Shown: positions 26,529 through 36,179 of the stretch, piece by piece
Layout: every line of letters starts with the position of its first letter
Numbering within the stretch: position 1 is the stretch's first letter
NCBI GenBank assembly: GCA_910587075.1
Contig: CAJUKE010000016.1
Coordinates: forward strand, 1-62,854
Direction of reading: 5' to 3'
Length of the DNA stretch: 62,854 nt
Source of the DNA: an uncultured Muribaculaceae bacterium
Lineage (GTDB): Bacteria; Bacteroidota; Bacteroidia; Bacteroidales; Muribaculaceae
Notes under the pieces: model-generated
Databases searched by the model: none
Told to the model about the DNA's origin: nothing
What the model saw: the letters and a program-made list of their open reading frames with translations, nothing else
Made by a program: the position numbers and the translations under genes

Positions 26529-27116
26529 TTGGAAAACAATCTTTCGAACAGCGGTCAAGTGTCAGGGCCTGAGGGCGTTGGCAACGCCGGAGGCGTGCCC
26601 GGGGCGCAATGGTTCGTAGCCTGTATGCGCCGCAACAACACCGAGAAGGCCTCAGCCGAGAGGCTCCGGGCCGCGGGGTTCGAATGTTATGTGGCCACCC
26701 AGCGCGAGGTGCGCCGCTGGAGCAACGGCAAGAAGAAGCTGATCGACAGGGTCGTGATACCCTCGATCGTGTTCATCCGCTGCTCCGAGGCCGAGCGCCG
26801 CGTGATCGTCGGCGACCCCTGCGTTTCGCGGTTCATGATGGACAAGGCGGCCAACACCAGCCGCCTGGCTGTGGTGCCCGACTCGCAGATCGAGCGGATG
26901 CGTTTCATGCTCGGCCAGTCGGACATCCCCGTGGAGTTCGTAGCCCAGGATTATAAGCGGGGCGACAAGGTGCGCGTGGCCCGCGGAGGCCTCAAGGGGC
27001 TCGAAGGGGAGGTGATCGGCGGCTTCGACGGAAAGAGCGACTTCATTGTCTCGGTCGACTGCCTCGGAAACGCACGCCTGAGAATCAATACCATAGACCT
27101 GGAACCAGTCAATTGA
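26529..27116 (+). CDS. UpxY-family capsule transcription antiterminator (NusG-like)
   Basis: 195 residues. A NusG N-terminal domain (about 27-125; QWFVACMRRNNTEKASAERL, FECYVATQRE, VFIRCSEAERR) is followed by a KOW domain (about 140-193; YKRGDKVRVARGGLKGLEGE). UpxY proteins ride RNA polymerase through the leader of their own capsule operon to stop early termination, and first position in a polysaccharide locus fits this. No ATG lies upstream of the conserved domain; the start is TTG at 26529 or GTG at 26559. The first ~25 residues are low-complexity. Confidence 0.9.
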   Translation: MENNLSNSGQVSGPEGVGNAGGVPGAQWFVACMRRNNTEKASAERLRAAGFECYVATQREVRRWSNGKKKLIDRVVIPSIVFIRCSEAERRVIVGDPCVSRFMMDKAANTSRLAVVPDSQIERMRFMLGQSDIPVEFVAQDYKRGDKVRVARGGLKGLEGEVIGGFDGKSDFIVSVDCLGNARLRINTIDLEPVN

Positions 27117-27169
27117 CACCCGCCCGACGTTTGCGGGCTGTCCTACCGATTCAGAAACACTACTTGAAA

Positions 27170-28003
27170 ATGAAGAAACATATACTTGGCGCGCTCAGCG
27201 GGCTCGCCCTGGTCCTGGCGTCGTGCTCGACCCCGAAGGACATAACCTATTTCCCCGAGCTCTCAACCGGCTCGATCGTCCAGGCCGAGCGCCAACTGCT
27301 CATACGCGTCAAGCCCGAGGACAAGCTCTCGATCATGGTGAACACCCAGGATCCGGCCCTTTCGTCGCTTTTCAACCTCATCCAGGTGCAGAACCGACTC
27401 AGCGGCACCACATCCTCGACCAACACCGTCGGCACGGCATCCTCCAACTCCTCGGGTCAGACTTCGTACTACACGGTTGACTCGGCCGGCGACATCAACT
27501 TCCCCGTGCTCGGCAAGCTCCATATCGCCGGGATGACCCGCGAGGAGATCGCCGACTACATTGCCGGGCAGCTCGTGGGGCGCGACCTGGTGAAGGACCC
27601 GATCGTTACCGTCGAGTTCGCCAACACGGGCATTTCGATCATAGGCGAGGTTGCCTCGCCGGGCCGCTACGAGTTCAACCGCGACCGCCTGACAATCGTC
27701 GACGCCATCGCGATGGCCGGCGACCTGAAAATCAACGGTAAGCGCGAAAACATCCTGGTGATGCGCGATCTGGGCGGTGGCCGCCAGGAAGCTTACCGCG
27801 TCAACCTCCTCGACGCCCAGCAGCTCGCCTCGTCGCCGGTGTACTACCTCCAGCAGGACGACATAATCTACGTCGAGCCCAACGACAAGACCAAGCGCGA
27901 GACCACGCCAAACGGCAACACTCCCTTCACCCCGGCGTTCTGGATGTCGCTTGCCTCGTTCGGCATCACCATCGCGACCCTCGTGCTGACACTAACCCGT
28001 TAA
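27170..28003 (+). CDS. Polysaccharide export outer-membrane lipoprotein (Wza-like)
   Basis: About 277 residues. A lipoprotein signal (ALVLASCS) is followed by a polysaccharide export domain (DKLSIMVNTQDPALSSLF; SAGDINFPVLGKLHIAGMT), then a SLBB domain (VTVEFANTGISIIGEVASPGRYEF). A C-terminal transmembrane stretch (SLASFGITIATLVLTLT) is typical of this class in Bacteroidota. It forms the outer-membrane channel for capsule export with the Wzc-like protein encoded 34 nt downstream. The start is chosen at the ATG giving the signal peptide; an in-frame ATG at 27113 would add 19 unrelated residues. Confidence 0.93.
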   Translation: MKKHILGALSGLALVLASCSTPKDITYFPELSTGSIVQAERQLLIRVKPEDKLSIMVNTQDPALSSLFNLIQVQNRLSGTTSSTNTVGTASSNSSGQTSYYTVDSAGDINFPVLGKLHIAGMTREEIADYIAGQLVGRDLVKDPIVTVEFANTGISIIGEVASPGRYEFNRDRLTIVDAIAMAGDLKINGKRENILVMRDLGGGRQEAYRVNLLDAQQLASSPVYYLQQDDIIYVEPNDKTKRETTPNGNTPFTPAFWMSLASFGITIATLVLTLTR

Positions 28004-28037
28004 GAATCCGTTCCCCAACAAGCTGAAACACACCGAT

Positions 28038-30497
28038 ATGGCCGAAATACTCAACAACGGCATCGCCGCCGCGCCCGCCGCGGCTCCCGTAAGGAGAAAA
28101 TCGAACACGAACAACAGCGTGCCCATCACCGACATACTCTACCGCACGCTCCACTACTGGCCCTGGCTGCTGCTGTCGGTAGTCGTATGCGTCGGGCTCG
28201 GGGTTATTTACCTCCTGCGCACCCCCAACGTGTACACCACCACCGCCTCAATCCTCATCAAGGACGAGTCGGCCGGCAAGTCGGCCGGCGTCGAGGACTT
28301 CGGCGACTTCGGCCTATTCCAGAACAAGACCAACATACAGAACGAGATAACCACCCTCAAGTCGGCCGACCTGATGGAGGACGTGGCGCGCCGCCTCCAC
28401 CTCGACATGAACTACTACCGCCCCGGGCGGTTTCACGACGTGGTGGCCTACGGCACAACCCTCCCCGTCACCGTCAGCCTCCCCGAGCTGGCCGAGGACG
28501 CCGCGGCCTCATTCTCAGTGGAGGTGACCCCCGCCGGAGCCGTCACCATCGACGACTTCAAAGCCCCCTCGCTCGACATCGACGGCGAAACATTCAAAGG
28601 CGCCCTCAACGACACCATCGCCACCCCCGCCGGACCCCTCGTGGTGGCCCCCACGAAGTACCTCGCCAAGGATGAAGCCGTGAGCCTCAAAGTGGTCAAG
28701 ACACCCCTGGCAGCCACCGCCGCCTCCTACGACGCCCGCCTCAACGTGGCCATGAGCTCCGACAAAGGCACCGTGATCAACCTCACCGTCACTGACCAGT
28801 CGACACAGCGCGCCCAGGACCTCATCAACACCCTCATCGCCGTTTACAACGAATACTGGATACGCGACAAAAACCTCATCGCCGTATCCACCTCCAACTT
28901 CATCAACGAGCGCCTGGCAGTCATAGAGTCGGAACTCGGCAACGTCGACTCCGACATCTCATCCTACAAGAGCGAGCACCTTATACCCGACGTGGCCGCC
29001 GCATCCTCGATGTATATGAGCCAGAACCAGCAGATCTCGCAGGAAATCCTCGCCCTCACCACCCAGCTCCAGCTCACCCGCTTCATCAAGAACTCCATAT
29101 CCTCCGGCGCGGGCAACGACAAGCTCCTCCCCGCCAACTCCGGCGTCGAGAACGGCAACATACAGCAGCAGATCAACGAGTACAACGACCTCGTGCTCCA
29201 GCGCAACTCGCTGCTGGCCAAATCGTCCGACAAGAACCCCCTCGTAGTCCAGCTCGACGGGCAGCTCGAACAGGTGCGCCAGGCGATGCTCGCCTCGGTC
29301 GACAACTCCATACTCGCCCTCACCACCCAGCTCAAAAGCCTCCAGGGAACCCAGGCCACGACAACCTCCAAAATAGCCTCAAACCCCACCCAGGCCAAAT
29401 ACCTCCTCTCCGTCGAGCGCCAGCAGAAAGTCAAAGAGTCGCTCTACCTCTTCCTCCTCCAGAAACGCGAGGAAAACGAGCTCTCACAGGCCTTTACCGC
29501 CTACAACACCCGCATCGTAAACAAACCCGCCTCCTTCGGCCCCACCTCGCCTGACCGCGCCACCATACTTCTGGTGGCCTTCCTCATCGGCCTCGCCCTC
29601 CCCGTGGGCGTCATCTTCCTCAAGGAAGCCAACAATACCAAAGTGCGCGGCCGCAAGGACGTCGACGACCTCGCTGCTCCATTCCTCGGCGAGATACCCC
29701 AGCACGCCTCCGGAACCGCCGTCAGCAAGTCGCGCAAAGCCAAAGGCCTCCCCACCCAGGGCGAGAAGCACCCCCTCGTGGTCAAAGCCGCCAAGCGCGA
29801 CATCATCAACGAAGCCTTCCGAGTGCTCCGCACCAACGTCGAGTTTATGTGCGGCTCCGCCCCCGGCACCCACAACGTCATCGCCGTCACCTCCTTCAAC
29901 CCCGGCTCCGGCAAATCGTTCATCACCGTCAACCTCGCCATGTCCATCGCCCTCAAAGGCAAACGCGTGCTCGTGATCGACGGCGACATGCGCCACGGCT
30001 CCACCTCCGCCTACTTCGGCAACCCCCCGAGCGGCATCTCGGCCTATCTAAGCGGGGCCACCGACAACATCGACGCCGAGATCATCACCTCGCCCGACTG
30101 CCCCGACCTCTCAATGCTCCCCGTGGGCGCCATACCCCCCAACCCCACCGAGCTCCTCGAATCGCCCCGCTTCGGCCAGCTCATCGACAAGCTCAAGCCC
30201 CGCTACGACTACATACTCATCGACTGTCCACCCGTCGAAGTAGTGGCCGACGCCCAAATCATCGACCGCCACGCCGACCGCACCTTCTTCATCATCCGCG
30301 CCGGCCTGCTCGAACGCTCCATGCTCCCCGAGCTCGACCGCGTCTACGAAGAGCGCAAATACCGCAACATGGCCGTAATCCTCAACGGCACCCGCAACGA
30401 CCAGGGCCGCTACGGCTACTCCCACACCTACCGCTACGGCTACGGCTACGGTTACGGCTACGGCTACAACTACGGCACCTCCAAATCCGACAAGTAA
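28038..30497 (+). CDS. Wzc-like polysaccharide co-polymerase / BY-kinase
   Basis: 819 residues. The N-terminal Wzz domain has TM1 at about residues 42-60 and a second TM near 510-530, with long periplasmic coiled coils between. The cytoplasmic tyrosine autokinase has Walker A NPGSGKSF (about 621-628), Walker A' VLVIDGDMR (about 643) and Walker B YILIDCPP (about 725). The C-terminal tail carries ten tyrosines in alternating Tyr-Gly units, the usual autophosphorylation cluster. It controls chain length and export of the capsule together with the Wza-like protein. Confidence 0.94.
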   Translation: MAEILNNGIAAAPAAAPVRRKSNTNNSVPITDILYRTLHYWPWLLLSVVVCVGLGVIYLLRTPNVYTTTASILIKDESAGKSAGVEDFGDFGLFQNKTNIQNEITTLKSADLMEDVARRLHLDMNYYRPGRFHDVVAYGTTLPVTVSLPELAEDAAASFSVEVTPAGAVTIDDFKAPSLDIDGETFKGALNDTIATPAGPLVVAPTKYLAKDEAVSLKVVKTPLAATAASYDARLNVAMSSDKGTVINLTVTDQSTQRAQDLINTLIAVYNEYWIRDKNLIAVSTSNFINERLAVIESELGNVDSDISSYKSEHLIPDVAAASSMYMSQNQQISQEILALTTQLQLTRFIKNSISSGAGNDKLLPANSGVENGNIQQQINEYNDLVLQRNSLLAKSSDKNPLVVQLDGQLEQVRQAMLASVDNSILALTTQLKSLQGTQATTTSKIASNPTQAKYLLSVERQQKVKESLYLFLLQKREENELSQAFTAYNTRIVNKPASFGPTSPDRATILLVAFLIGLALPVGVIFLKEANNTKVRGRKDVDDLAAPFLGEIPQHASGTAVSKSRKAKGLPTQGEKHPLVVKAAKRDIINEAFRVLRTNVEFMCGSAPGTHNVIAVTSFNPGSGKSFITVNLAMSIALKGKRVLVIDGDMRHGSTSAYFGNPPSGISAYLSGATDNIDAEIITSPDCPDLSMLPVGAIPPNPTELLESPRFGQLIDKLKPRYDYILIDCPPVEVVADAQIIDRHADRTFFIIRAGLLERSMLPELDRVYEERKYRNMAVILNGTRNDQGRYGYSHTYRYGYGYGYGYGYNYGTSKSDK
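30432..30476 (+). repeat. Hexanucleotide repeat encoding the tyrosine tail of the BY-kinase
   Basis: Seven consecutive hexamers of the form NNCTAC/GGTTAC (mostly GGCTAC) encode alternating Tyr-Gly near residues 799-813. Gain or loss of a unit keeps the frame but changes the number of phosphorylatable tyrosines. Confidence 0.75.
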
Positions 30498-30542
30498 CCC
30501 CCCGGCCTCTGCCACTTCCACTAAATAAGAATTTTATTGACA

Positions 30543-31913
30543 ATGAGAAATATCGCAGTAATATTGGCCGGCGGCTCAGGCCGCAGACTCGGAAACGCGG
30601 TTCCGAAGCAATTCATAAAAGTGGCCGGTAAAAAGGTCATTGAGCATACGATTAACGTTTTCCAGCAGAATAGCCTGATTGACGAAATCTGCGTGGTCGT
30701 GCACCCCGACTATGAACGGGAACTTGAAGACATACGCCTCAACAACCATTTTACCAAGCTGACCAAGGTATTGGGAGGTGGAAAGGAGAGGTATGACTCC
30801 AGCCTTGCAGCCATTAACGCTTACGACGACGGGAGTGAGGATGTCAATCTGATTTTTCACGACGCGGTGCGACCGCTTGTGAATGACCGTATCATAGCCG
30901 ACGTTATCGATGCGTTGTCGATGTGCGATGCGGTTGATGTGGCGGTGCCCACTACGGATACGATCATACAGATTGACGATGACAACGAGATTGTAAAAAT
31001 CCCCTCGCGGCAGAACTTGCGCAACGGGCAGACACCGCAGGCGTTCAAGCTATCCGTAATCAAGGAAGCGTACCGTAGGGCAATGATCGACCCCTCGTTC
31101 AAGACCACCGACGATTGCGGTGTCGTGTTGAAATATATGCCCGACACCTCGATTTTCGTAGTCCGAGGAGAGCAGTTCAACATAAAGCTGACTTATAAAG
31201 AGGATATTTTCCTACTTGACAAGCTATTCCAGTTGAGAACCGTCGCAGGAAACTTCATGGTATTCGATAACGATGAAATCAATAGCATGAAGGGGAAATC
31301 CATCGTTATATTCGGTGGGACACAGGGCATCGGCTATGAACTGACTGAACTATGCCGCCGTTACGGTATGAATGTCGCGAGCGTAAGCCGTTCCACAGGT
31401 GTGGATGTGACGAACATAACCGAGGTCTCAAAGGCGTTGGAAGAGGCCCGAATGCAGTTTGGCCGTATCGATTATGTTGTCAATACTGCTGGAATCCTCG
31501 ACCGTCAGCCTCTGAGCGATATGACTGACGAGACCATCCGCCGGAGCATCGACATCAATTATCTGGGATGTATCAATGTGTCTAAGGCCGCTTATAAGCA
31601 TCTTGAAGAGTCAAACGGTTCGCTGCTGTTCTATACCTCAAGCTCCTATACGAGAGGACGTGCGCTTTACTGCCTGTACTCATCGCTGAAAGCCGCCATC
31701 GTTAACTTCGTGCAGGCATTGAGCGAGGAATGGTTCGAGAAAGGGATAAGGGTAAACTGCATAAATCCGGAACGCACGAAAACACCGATGAGGGTGAAGA
31801 ATTTCGGAAACGAGCCTGCGGGCTCACTTCTCGCCCCGGAAATCGTAGCCGTTTCGTCGTTGAAAACACTCCTGTCGCCGATGACTGGTGAGGTCGTTGA
31901 CGTCAAGCGCTAA
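30543..31913 (+). CDS. Bifunctional CDP-ribitol synthase (cytidylyltransferase + ribulose-5-P reductase)
   Basis: About 456 residues in two domains. The N-terminal IspD/TarI-like cytidylyltransferase (1-230) has AVILAGGSGRRLG and FHDAVRPLV. The C-terminal SDR domain (250-456) has GGTQGIGYELTEL and YSSLKAAIVNF with the Tyr/Lys pair. This fusion order is that of Haemophilus Bcs1/Acs1, which makes CDP-ribitol from ribulose 5-phosphate and CTP for the ribitol-phosphate capsule. The ATG at 30543 is preferred to a TTG at 30537. The next intact gene encodes a polyol-phosphate transferase, consistent with this role. Confidence 0.88.
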   Translation: MRNIAVILAGGSGRRLGNAVPKQFIKVAGKKVIEHTINVFQQNSLIDEICVVVHPDYERELEDIRLNNHFTKLTKVLGGGKERYDSSLAAINAYDDGSEDVNLIFHDAVRPLVNDRIIADVIDALSMCDAVDVAVPTTDTIIQIDDDNEIVKIPSRQNLRNGQTPQAFKLSVIKEAYRRAMIDPSFKTTDDCGVVLKYMPDTSIFVVRGEQFNIKLTYKEDIFLLDKLFQLRTVAGNFMVFDNDEINSMKGKSIVIFGGTQGIGYELTELCRRYGMNVASVSRSTGVDVTNITEVSKALEEARMQFGRIDYVVNTAGILDRQPLSDMTDETIRRSIDINYLGCINVSKAAYKHLEESNGSLLFYTSSSYTRGRALYCLYSSLKAAIVNFVQALSEEWFEKGIRVNCINPERTKTPMRVKNFGNEPAGSLLAPEIVAVSSLKTLLSPMTGEVVDVKR

Positions 31914-31988
31914 ATGACGACACTTGCGTCCCGGAGATAAGCTTTGATACGCTCGTTGTCTTAGACTTGACATTAAAGTAATACTCTG

Positions 31989-32156
31989 ATGGGTACTTCA
32001 AGAAATCTTAGGCTTGATTCTATTAAAGGATTTTTGATCGTACTGGTTGTGTTCGGCCATTTTATCGAGCCGCACATTGGCGATAAAATCTTCCTGGGCG
32101 CATATTTGTCAATATACTCATTCCATATGCCTCTCTTTATAATGCTCTCCGCTTAG
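31989..32156 (+). pseudogene. Truncated acyltransferase-3 N-terminal remnant
   Basis: A 55-residue frame beginning MGTSRNLRLDSIKGFLIVLV and including VFGHF and YSFHMPLFIMLSA, the hallmark N-terminus of OatA/WecH-type acyltransferases, then a stop. Such proteins are normally over 300 residues with about ten TMs. The following sequence is unrelated, so this is a deletion remnant in the 273-nt gap. A separate full-length acyltransferase lies at 33480. Confidence 0.75.
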
Positions 32157-32186
32157 AGCTATTGAGCGGAATTAATAGTTGTTGCT

Positions 32187-33479
32187 ATGTTGAAAACAAT
32201 TTTACAACATATAATCCCGTATTCTATCCGCAAGCGCCGCTTTTACATCAATAAGCTTCATGGTAGAGAGAATGAGGAGAAGAACCGCAGGCTTGTTGAA
32301 GAAATATCCCGGCGAAACGAGGTGAAGGTGTTGTTCATTGCCTCTACCTTGCCAATGTGGCGCTATCAAGGTGTTGTTGACCTTATGAGACAAGACCCTC
32401 GATTCAAGGTCAGCATAATTATCGCCCCGTTTAGTCGATATAAACTTGATGAGGCGGAGCGCTTTGTAAGTGAGCTAAAATCGTTTTTTAAATCAATGGG
32501 GATGGGTAATATTCCATCAGCTATTGATTCCGAAATGAATATTGGTGAATGGTTAGATACACTTAATCCTGATTTAATATTTTATTGTCAGCAATATAAT
32601 AATATTTATAATAATCAATTAGACTATGAACACAATATACATCGATTATTAGGGCATATTCCTTATGGCTTGATTACAATTAATGCACCGTTTGTGTATA
32701 ACACTGACTTTCATAATTTAGCGTGGAGAATTTATCAAGCTAGCTCATTACATCTGCAAACCTCAAAAAAAGTAATGGGAAATGATGCTATCAATATCAG
32801 GGTTGTTGGAGAGCCGAATGCGGATAGGTATTTGAATAAACATTTATGTAGAGTGTGGAGAGATATTAATGATGGTAGTGTTAGAAAACGGATAATATGG
32901 GCTCCGCATTTTTCAATACCTGAGTCAGGACTTCTTCATCGTGCAAGTTTTTTATGGCTATTTGATGGTATGGTGTCGTTGGCTAAAAAGTATGAGGATT
33001 CCGTGCAGTTTGCGTTTAAACCACATCCCCACTTGTATAACGTTTTATGTGAGAGAGATGATTGGGGGCGAGAACGTGCTGATAAGTACTATGCATTATG
33101 GTGTGATATGGCCAACACTCAGTTGGAACAAGGCGGTTTCACGGAGTTGTTTATGCAATCAGATGGCATGATTCACGATTGCGGCTCTTTTACGGGTGAG
33201 TATATGTTTACACAAAAGCCAGTAATCTTCGCGACGCGTGACTGGAACGGTGTGAGAAAAATGGCAGATGAATTCGGTCGGAAATGCTTAGATTTGCATT
33301 ATGTCGCGAATCAGTTGAGCGATATTGAAGATTTTATTCAAAATATCGTATTGCGTGGCAAAGATTCAAAGATGGATGAAAGGAGAGAATTCTTCAATCG
33401 GTATCTTCTACCTCCAGGTGGCAGAAGTGTTGCAGAGAACGTATACAATGACATTGTTCAGTCACTCAGATTGCACTAA
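32187..33479 (+). CDS. CDP-glycerol/CDP-ribitol polyol-phosphate transferase-like (TagF/TarL type)
   Basis: 430 residues. The C-terminal half resembles the CDP-glycerol glycerophosphotransferase domain: RIIWAPHFSI, FAFKPHPHLYN and the late motif HDCGSFTGEYMFTQKPVIF correspond to conserved His/Asp/Ser positions of TagF/TarL. These enzymes transfer glycerol- or ribitol-phosphate from the CDP-polyol to a glycan acceptor. Position after the CDP-ribitol gene points to ribitol phosphate as donor (inference). AT-rich relative to the preceding genes. It contains an in-frame A7 tract near 32766. Confidence 0.8.
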   Translation: MLKTILQHIIPYSIRKRRFYINKLHGRENEEKNRRLVEEISRRNEVKVLFIASTLPMWRYQGVVDLMRQDPRFKVSIIIAPFSRYKLDEAERFVSELKSFFKSMGMGNIPSAIDSEMNIGEWLDTLNPDLIFYCQQYNNIYNNQLDYEHNIHRLLGHIPYGLITINAPFVYNTDFHNLAWRIYQASSLHLQTSKKVMGNDAINIRVVGEPNADRYLNKHLCRVWRDINDGSVRKRIIWAPHFSIPESGLLHRASFLWLFDGMVSLAKKYEDSVQFAFKPHPHLYNVLCERDDWGRERADKYYALWCDMANTQLEQGGFTELFMQSDGMIHDCGSFTGEYMFTQKPVIFATRDWNGVRKMADEFGRKCLDLHYVANQLSDIEDFIQNIVLRGKDSKMDERREFFNRYLLPPGGRSVAENVYNDIVQSLRLH

Positions 33480-34535
33480 ATGGATATTTTAGTCATACTT
33501 CTATGTCTTATATCGTTATGGGGTCTTAAGATCTCAGGGAATAATATTGCCTACATTGGACGCGATTCTACTACAGCGATAAAAGGCATTTTTGCTATAA
33601 TCATACTTTTTAGTCATTCTCGACAATATATTACCCCCCCCAATTGCGGGTGTAATATATTGAATAATAGCGTATTATATAATAATTTGATTGATTGGTT
33701 GGGGCAACTGATGGTCGTTATGTTCCTCGCATACTCCGGATACGGCATAATGGAGTCGGTAAAACGGAAAGGCAACGGATACCTGAAGGGCTTTATGAGG
33801 AAGCGCGTGTTGAAAACGCTCGTTCATTTTGATATAGCTGTAGCGCTTTTTCTGTGCGTAGCCTTATGGTATGGCCACCAATACTCCATTTCAGAGTATC
33901 TGCTCTGTTGGACCGGCTGGCTGAGTATCGGTAACTCGAATTGGTTCATTTTCGACATAATCGCGTTGTATCTGCTTACTTATGGCGGATTGTTGATTAC
34001 AAAGCGAGTCGGGGGAAATATCATCAAGTTCGCATGGCTTATGATGGCCGTCTCATTTCTGTTTTTCGCGGTAATGTACAAGGCTAAACCCGGGCAGGCT
34101 TGGTGGTGCGATACAGTACTCGCGTTTCCTGCGGGTATATTATGGTCGGCCTATCGTGAGAAATTGGAATGTGCATTGGCTAACCATAAGAAATACATCA
34201 CCGCCTTAGCCCTGGTTATAGTTGGCTTCATTATAACATATTGGGCCGGACATCACGTTTTGCTGATATTCGGGGCTATTAACGCCGTGTTCTTCGCTAT
34301 TTTGGTAATTATGCTGACGATGCGTTTGCATATTGGCAATCCCGTTTTGAACTGGCTGGGTGTTAATGCGTTTGCGATATACATCCTCCAACGTATACCC
34401 ATGATTATCGCGAAAGAGGCAGGTTTCCATGAAACACCGCTTTTGTTCGCCGCATTAGTCATTCCGGGTACCTTGCTTATTGCCGCTGTATTTACAGCGG
34501 CAACCAATCGAATAGACCGTCGGTTGTTTAACTGA
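33480..34535 (+). CDS. Acyltransferase-3 family membrane protein (glycan O-acyltransferase)
   Basis: 351 residues with about ten hydrophobic segments. The N-terminal pattern (STTAIKGIFAIIILFSHSRQ) with the catalytic-type histidine, then MFLAYSGYGIMESV, fits acyltransferase-3 proteins, which move acyl groups across the inner membrane onto surface sugars. It starts directly after the previous stop codon. A C8 tract (33634-33641) encodes Thr-Pro-Pro in an N-terminal loop; here the frame is intact, but a one-base change would abolish the protein. Confidence 0.82.
   Translation: MDILVILLCLISLWGLKISGNNIAYIGRDSTTAIKGIFAIIILFSHSRQYITPPNCGCNILNNSVLYNNLIDWLGQLMVVMFLAYSGYGIMESVKRKGNGYLKGFMRKRVLKTLVHFDIAVALFLCVALWYGHQYSISEYLLCWTGWLSIGNSNWFIFDIIALYLLTYGGLLITKRVGGNIIKFAWLMMAVSFLFFAVMYKAKPGQAWWCDTVLAFPAGILWSAYREKLECALANHKKYITALALVIVGFIITYWAGHHVLLIFGAINAVFFAILVIMLTMRLHIGNPVLNWLGVNAFAIYILQRIPMIIAKEAGFHETPLLFAALVIPGTLLIAAVFTAATNRIDRRLFN
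33634..33641 (+). repeat. C8 homopolymer inside acyltransferase gene (in-frame state)
   Basis: Eight cytosines preceded by TTA. The downstream frame is open, reading ITPPNCG. The context TTAC8 recurs at 38044 and, inverted, at 36558. Confidence 0.8.
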
Positions 34536-34546
34536 TATAAATAATC

Positions 34547-36024
34547 GTGCCCGAGGAAAATCTTAAATCGAAAGCTGTTAAAGGTGTTGCCTGGAGCTTT
34601 GTTGGCAATATTGCCAACAAAGTGATTCAGTTTGTGATTTCCATGATTCTTGCCCGACTGCTCACGCCGAGCGACTACGGGCTGATAGGAATGCTGGGAT
34701 TTTTCATCGGAATCGCGACAACCTTTATCGATAGCGGCTTCTCTTCCGCTCTGATTCAATATAAGGATCGGCGCGACGAGGATTACTGCACGGTTTTCTA
34801 TGTAAATTTCGGCATGAGTTTGGTGATGTACGGTCTTCTGTATCTGTGCGCGCCGCTTATCGCTGAGTTTTATGACCAGCCGATATTGGTTTCCATAGTC
34901 AGGGTGTATTGCCTGACACTTGTGATAGGGGCGCTAACAGCCATTAACAGTACCAGGCTAACCATCGAACTTAATTATAAACTGAGCAACCTTATAGGTA
35001 CCGCGGCTGCTTTTATGTCGGGATTGGTCGGCATAGTGTGCGCCTACAGCGGTTGGGGTGTTTGGGCCTTGATTGCCCAGCAACTTGCCGCGGGCGTGAT
35101 TCGCGGGGTGCTGCTATTCTATTATGTAAGATGGATACCGGGATTGGTTTTCTCCATTAAATCGTTCAAGCGGTTCTTCTCGTACGGGTCAAAGCTGCTT
35201 GTTTCTGGCCTGATTCATTCGGCATATTCGCAAATGTATCCACTGGTTATAGGCAAGCAGTTCAATGCTGCGGATCTCGGTTATGTAACTCGTGCTCAGG
35301 GTTTCAACGATGTCGCCGCGGGCACTATGAACAACATCCTGGGTTCTGTGGCATTTCCTGTGTTGTCCAGGATTCAAGACGACGATGCGAAACTTCTTGC
35401 AATCTACGATAAATACATACAGATTTCAGCTTTTGCGGTCTTTCCGTTAGTGCTCTTCCTGTGCGGTATCGCCAAACCTATGATTTTGTTGCTGCTCACC
35501 GATAAATGGGCGCCGTCAATCCCCCTCTTGCAGATATTAAGTGTGGGGTTTTTATGGGATGGTATTATTAAGATTAACTTGAATCTACTTTATGTTAAAG
35601 GGCGTACAGACCTCGTTCTCAGGCTTGAAATTATAAAAAAACAATCGCGTTTCTGATTCTTATAACCTCGGTGATAATCGGTAACTTGTATGTGTTCTGT
35701 ATAGGTATGTCTGTCTATGGCACGATTGCCCTATATCTCAACACAATCTATACGAAAAAACTTCTTAATTTCGGATTTGTAAAACAAATGCGCCAGATAC
35801 GTCCGTATCTCGAAACGTCAGTCGTAATAATGCTTGTCGCATTATTCTTCTCTTGGATTGTTCCTAATGATCTGCTTTCATTGTTCATTTCAACAGTTGT
35901 GTGCGTCCCATTATATTTCGCCATCTGTTATTACAGGCGCCTTTACGCCTTAACGCAAGCCGTCGATATTATCGCGCCAAGGCTTGGCAAATTCGGAGTA
36001 TGGATTAAGTCAAAAATAAGTTGA
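34547..36024 (+). pseudogene. Wzx-like repeat-unit flippase, frameshifted in an A7 tract
   Basis: The first frame (34547-35656) encodes a polysaccharide_synt/MATE-type flippase: SKAVKGVAWSFVGNIANKVI, LLTPSDYGLIGMLGF, then multiple TMs. At A7 (35635-35641) the frame shifts and hits a stop. One added A restores KKTIAFLILITSV and runs to 36024, giving 492 residues with the expected 12-14 TMs. It is the only flippase candidate in the locus, so its OFF state should block capsule export unless switched or compensated. The start is GTG at 34547. Phase variation, mutation or a sequencing error are all possible. Confidence 0.82.
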
Positions 36025-36063
36025 TCGTATACGAATAATCTAATATTTTTTAAGTCATATCTA

Positions 36064-36092
36064 TTTGGTTGCATTAAATAATTATACCTTTG
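36064..36092 (+). promoter_or_regulatory. Possible internal promoter in the capsule locus
   Basis: TTTG at 36064-36067 and TACCTTTG at 36085-36092 with only 17-nt spacing, in an AT-rich gap after the flippase. A small inverted repeat (TTGGGT/ACCCAA) follows. Confidence 0.4.
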
Positions 36093-36179
36093 GGTAACAC
36101 CCAACCAATCTTGTTAATATGTCTGTAGTTAGGCAATTAAATGGTAGGCCTCAAGTAATCTTGTTTGTTATTTTCACCA

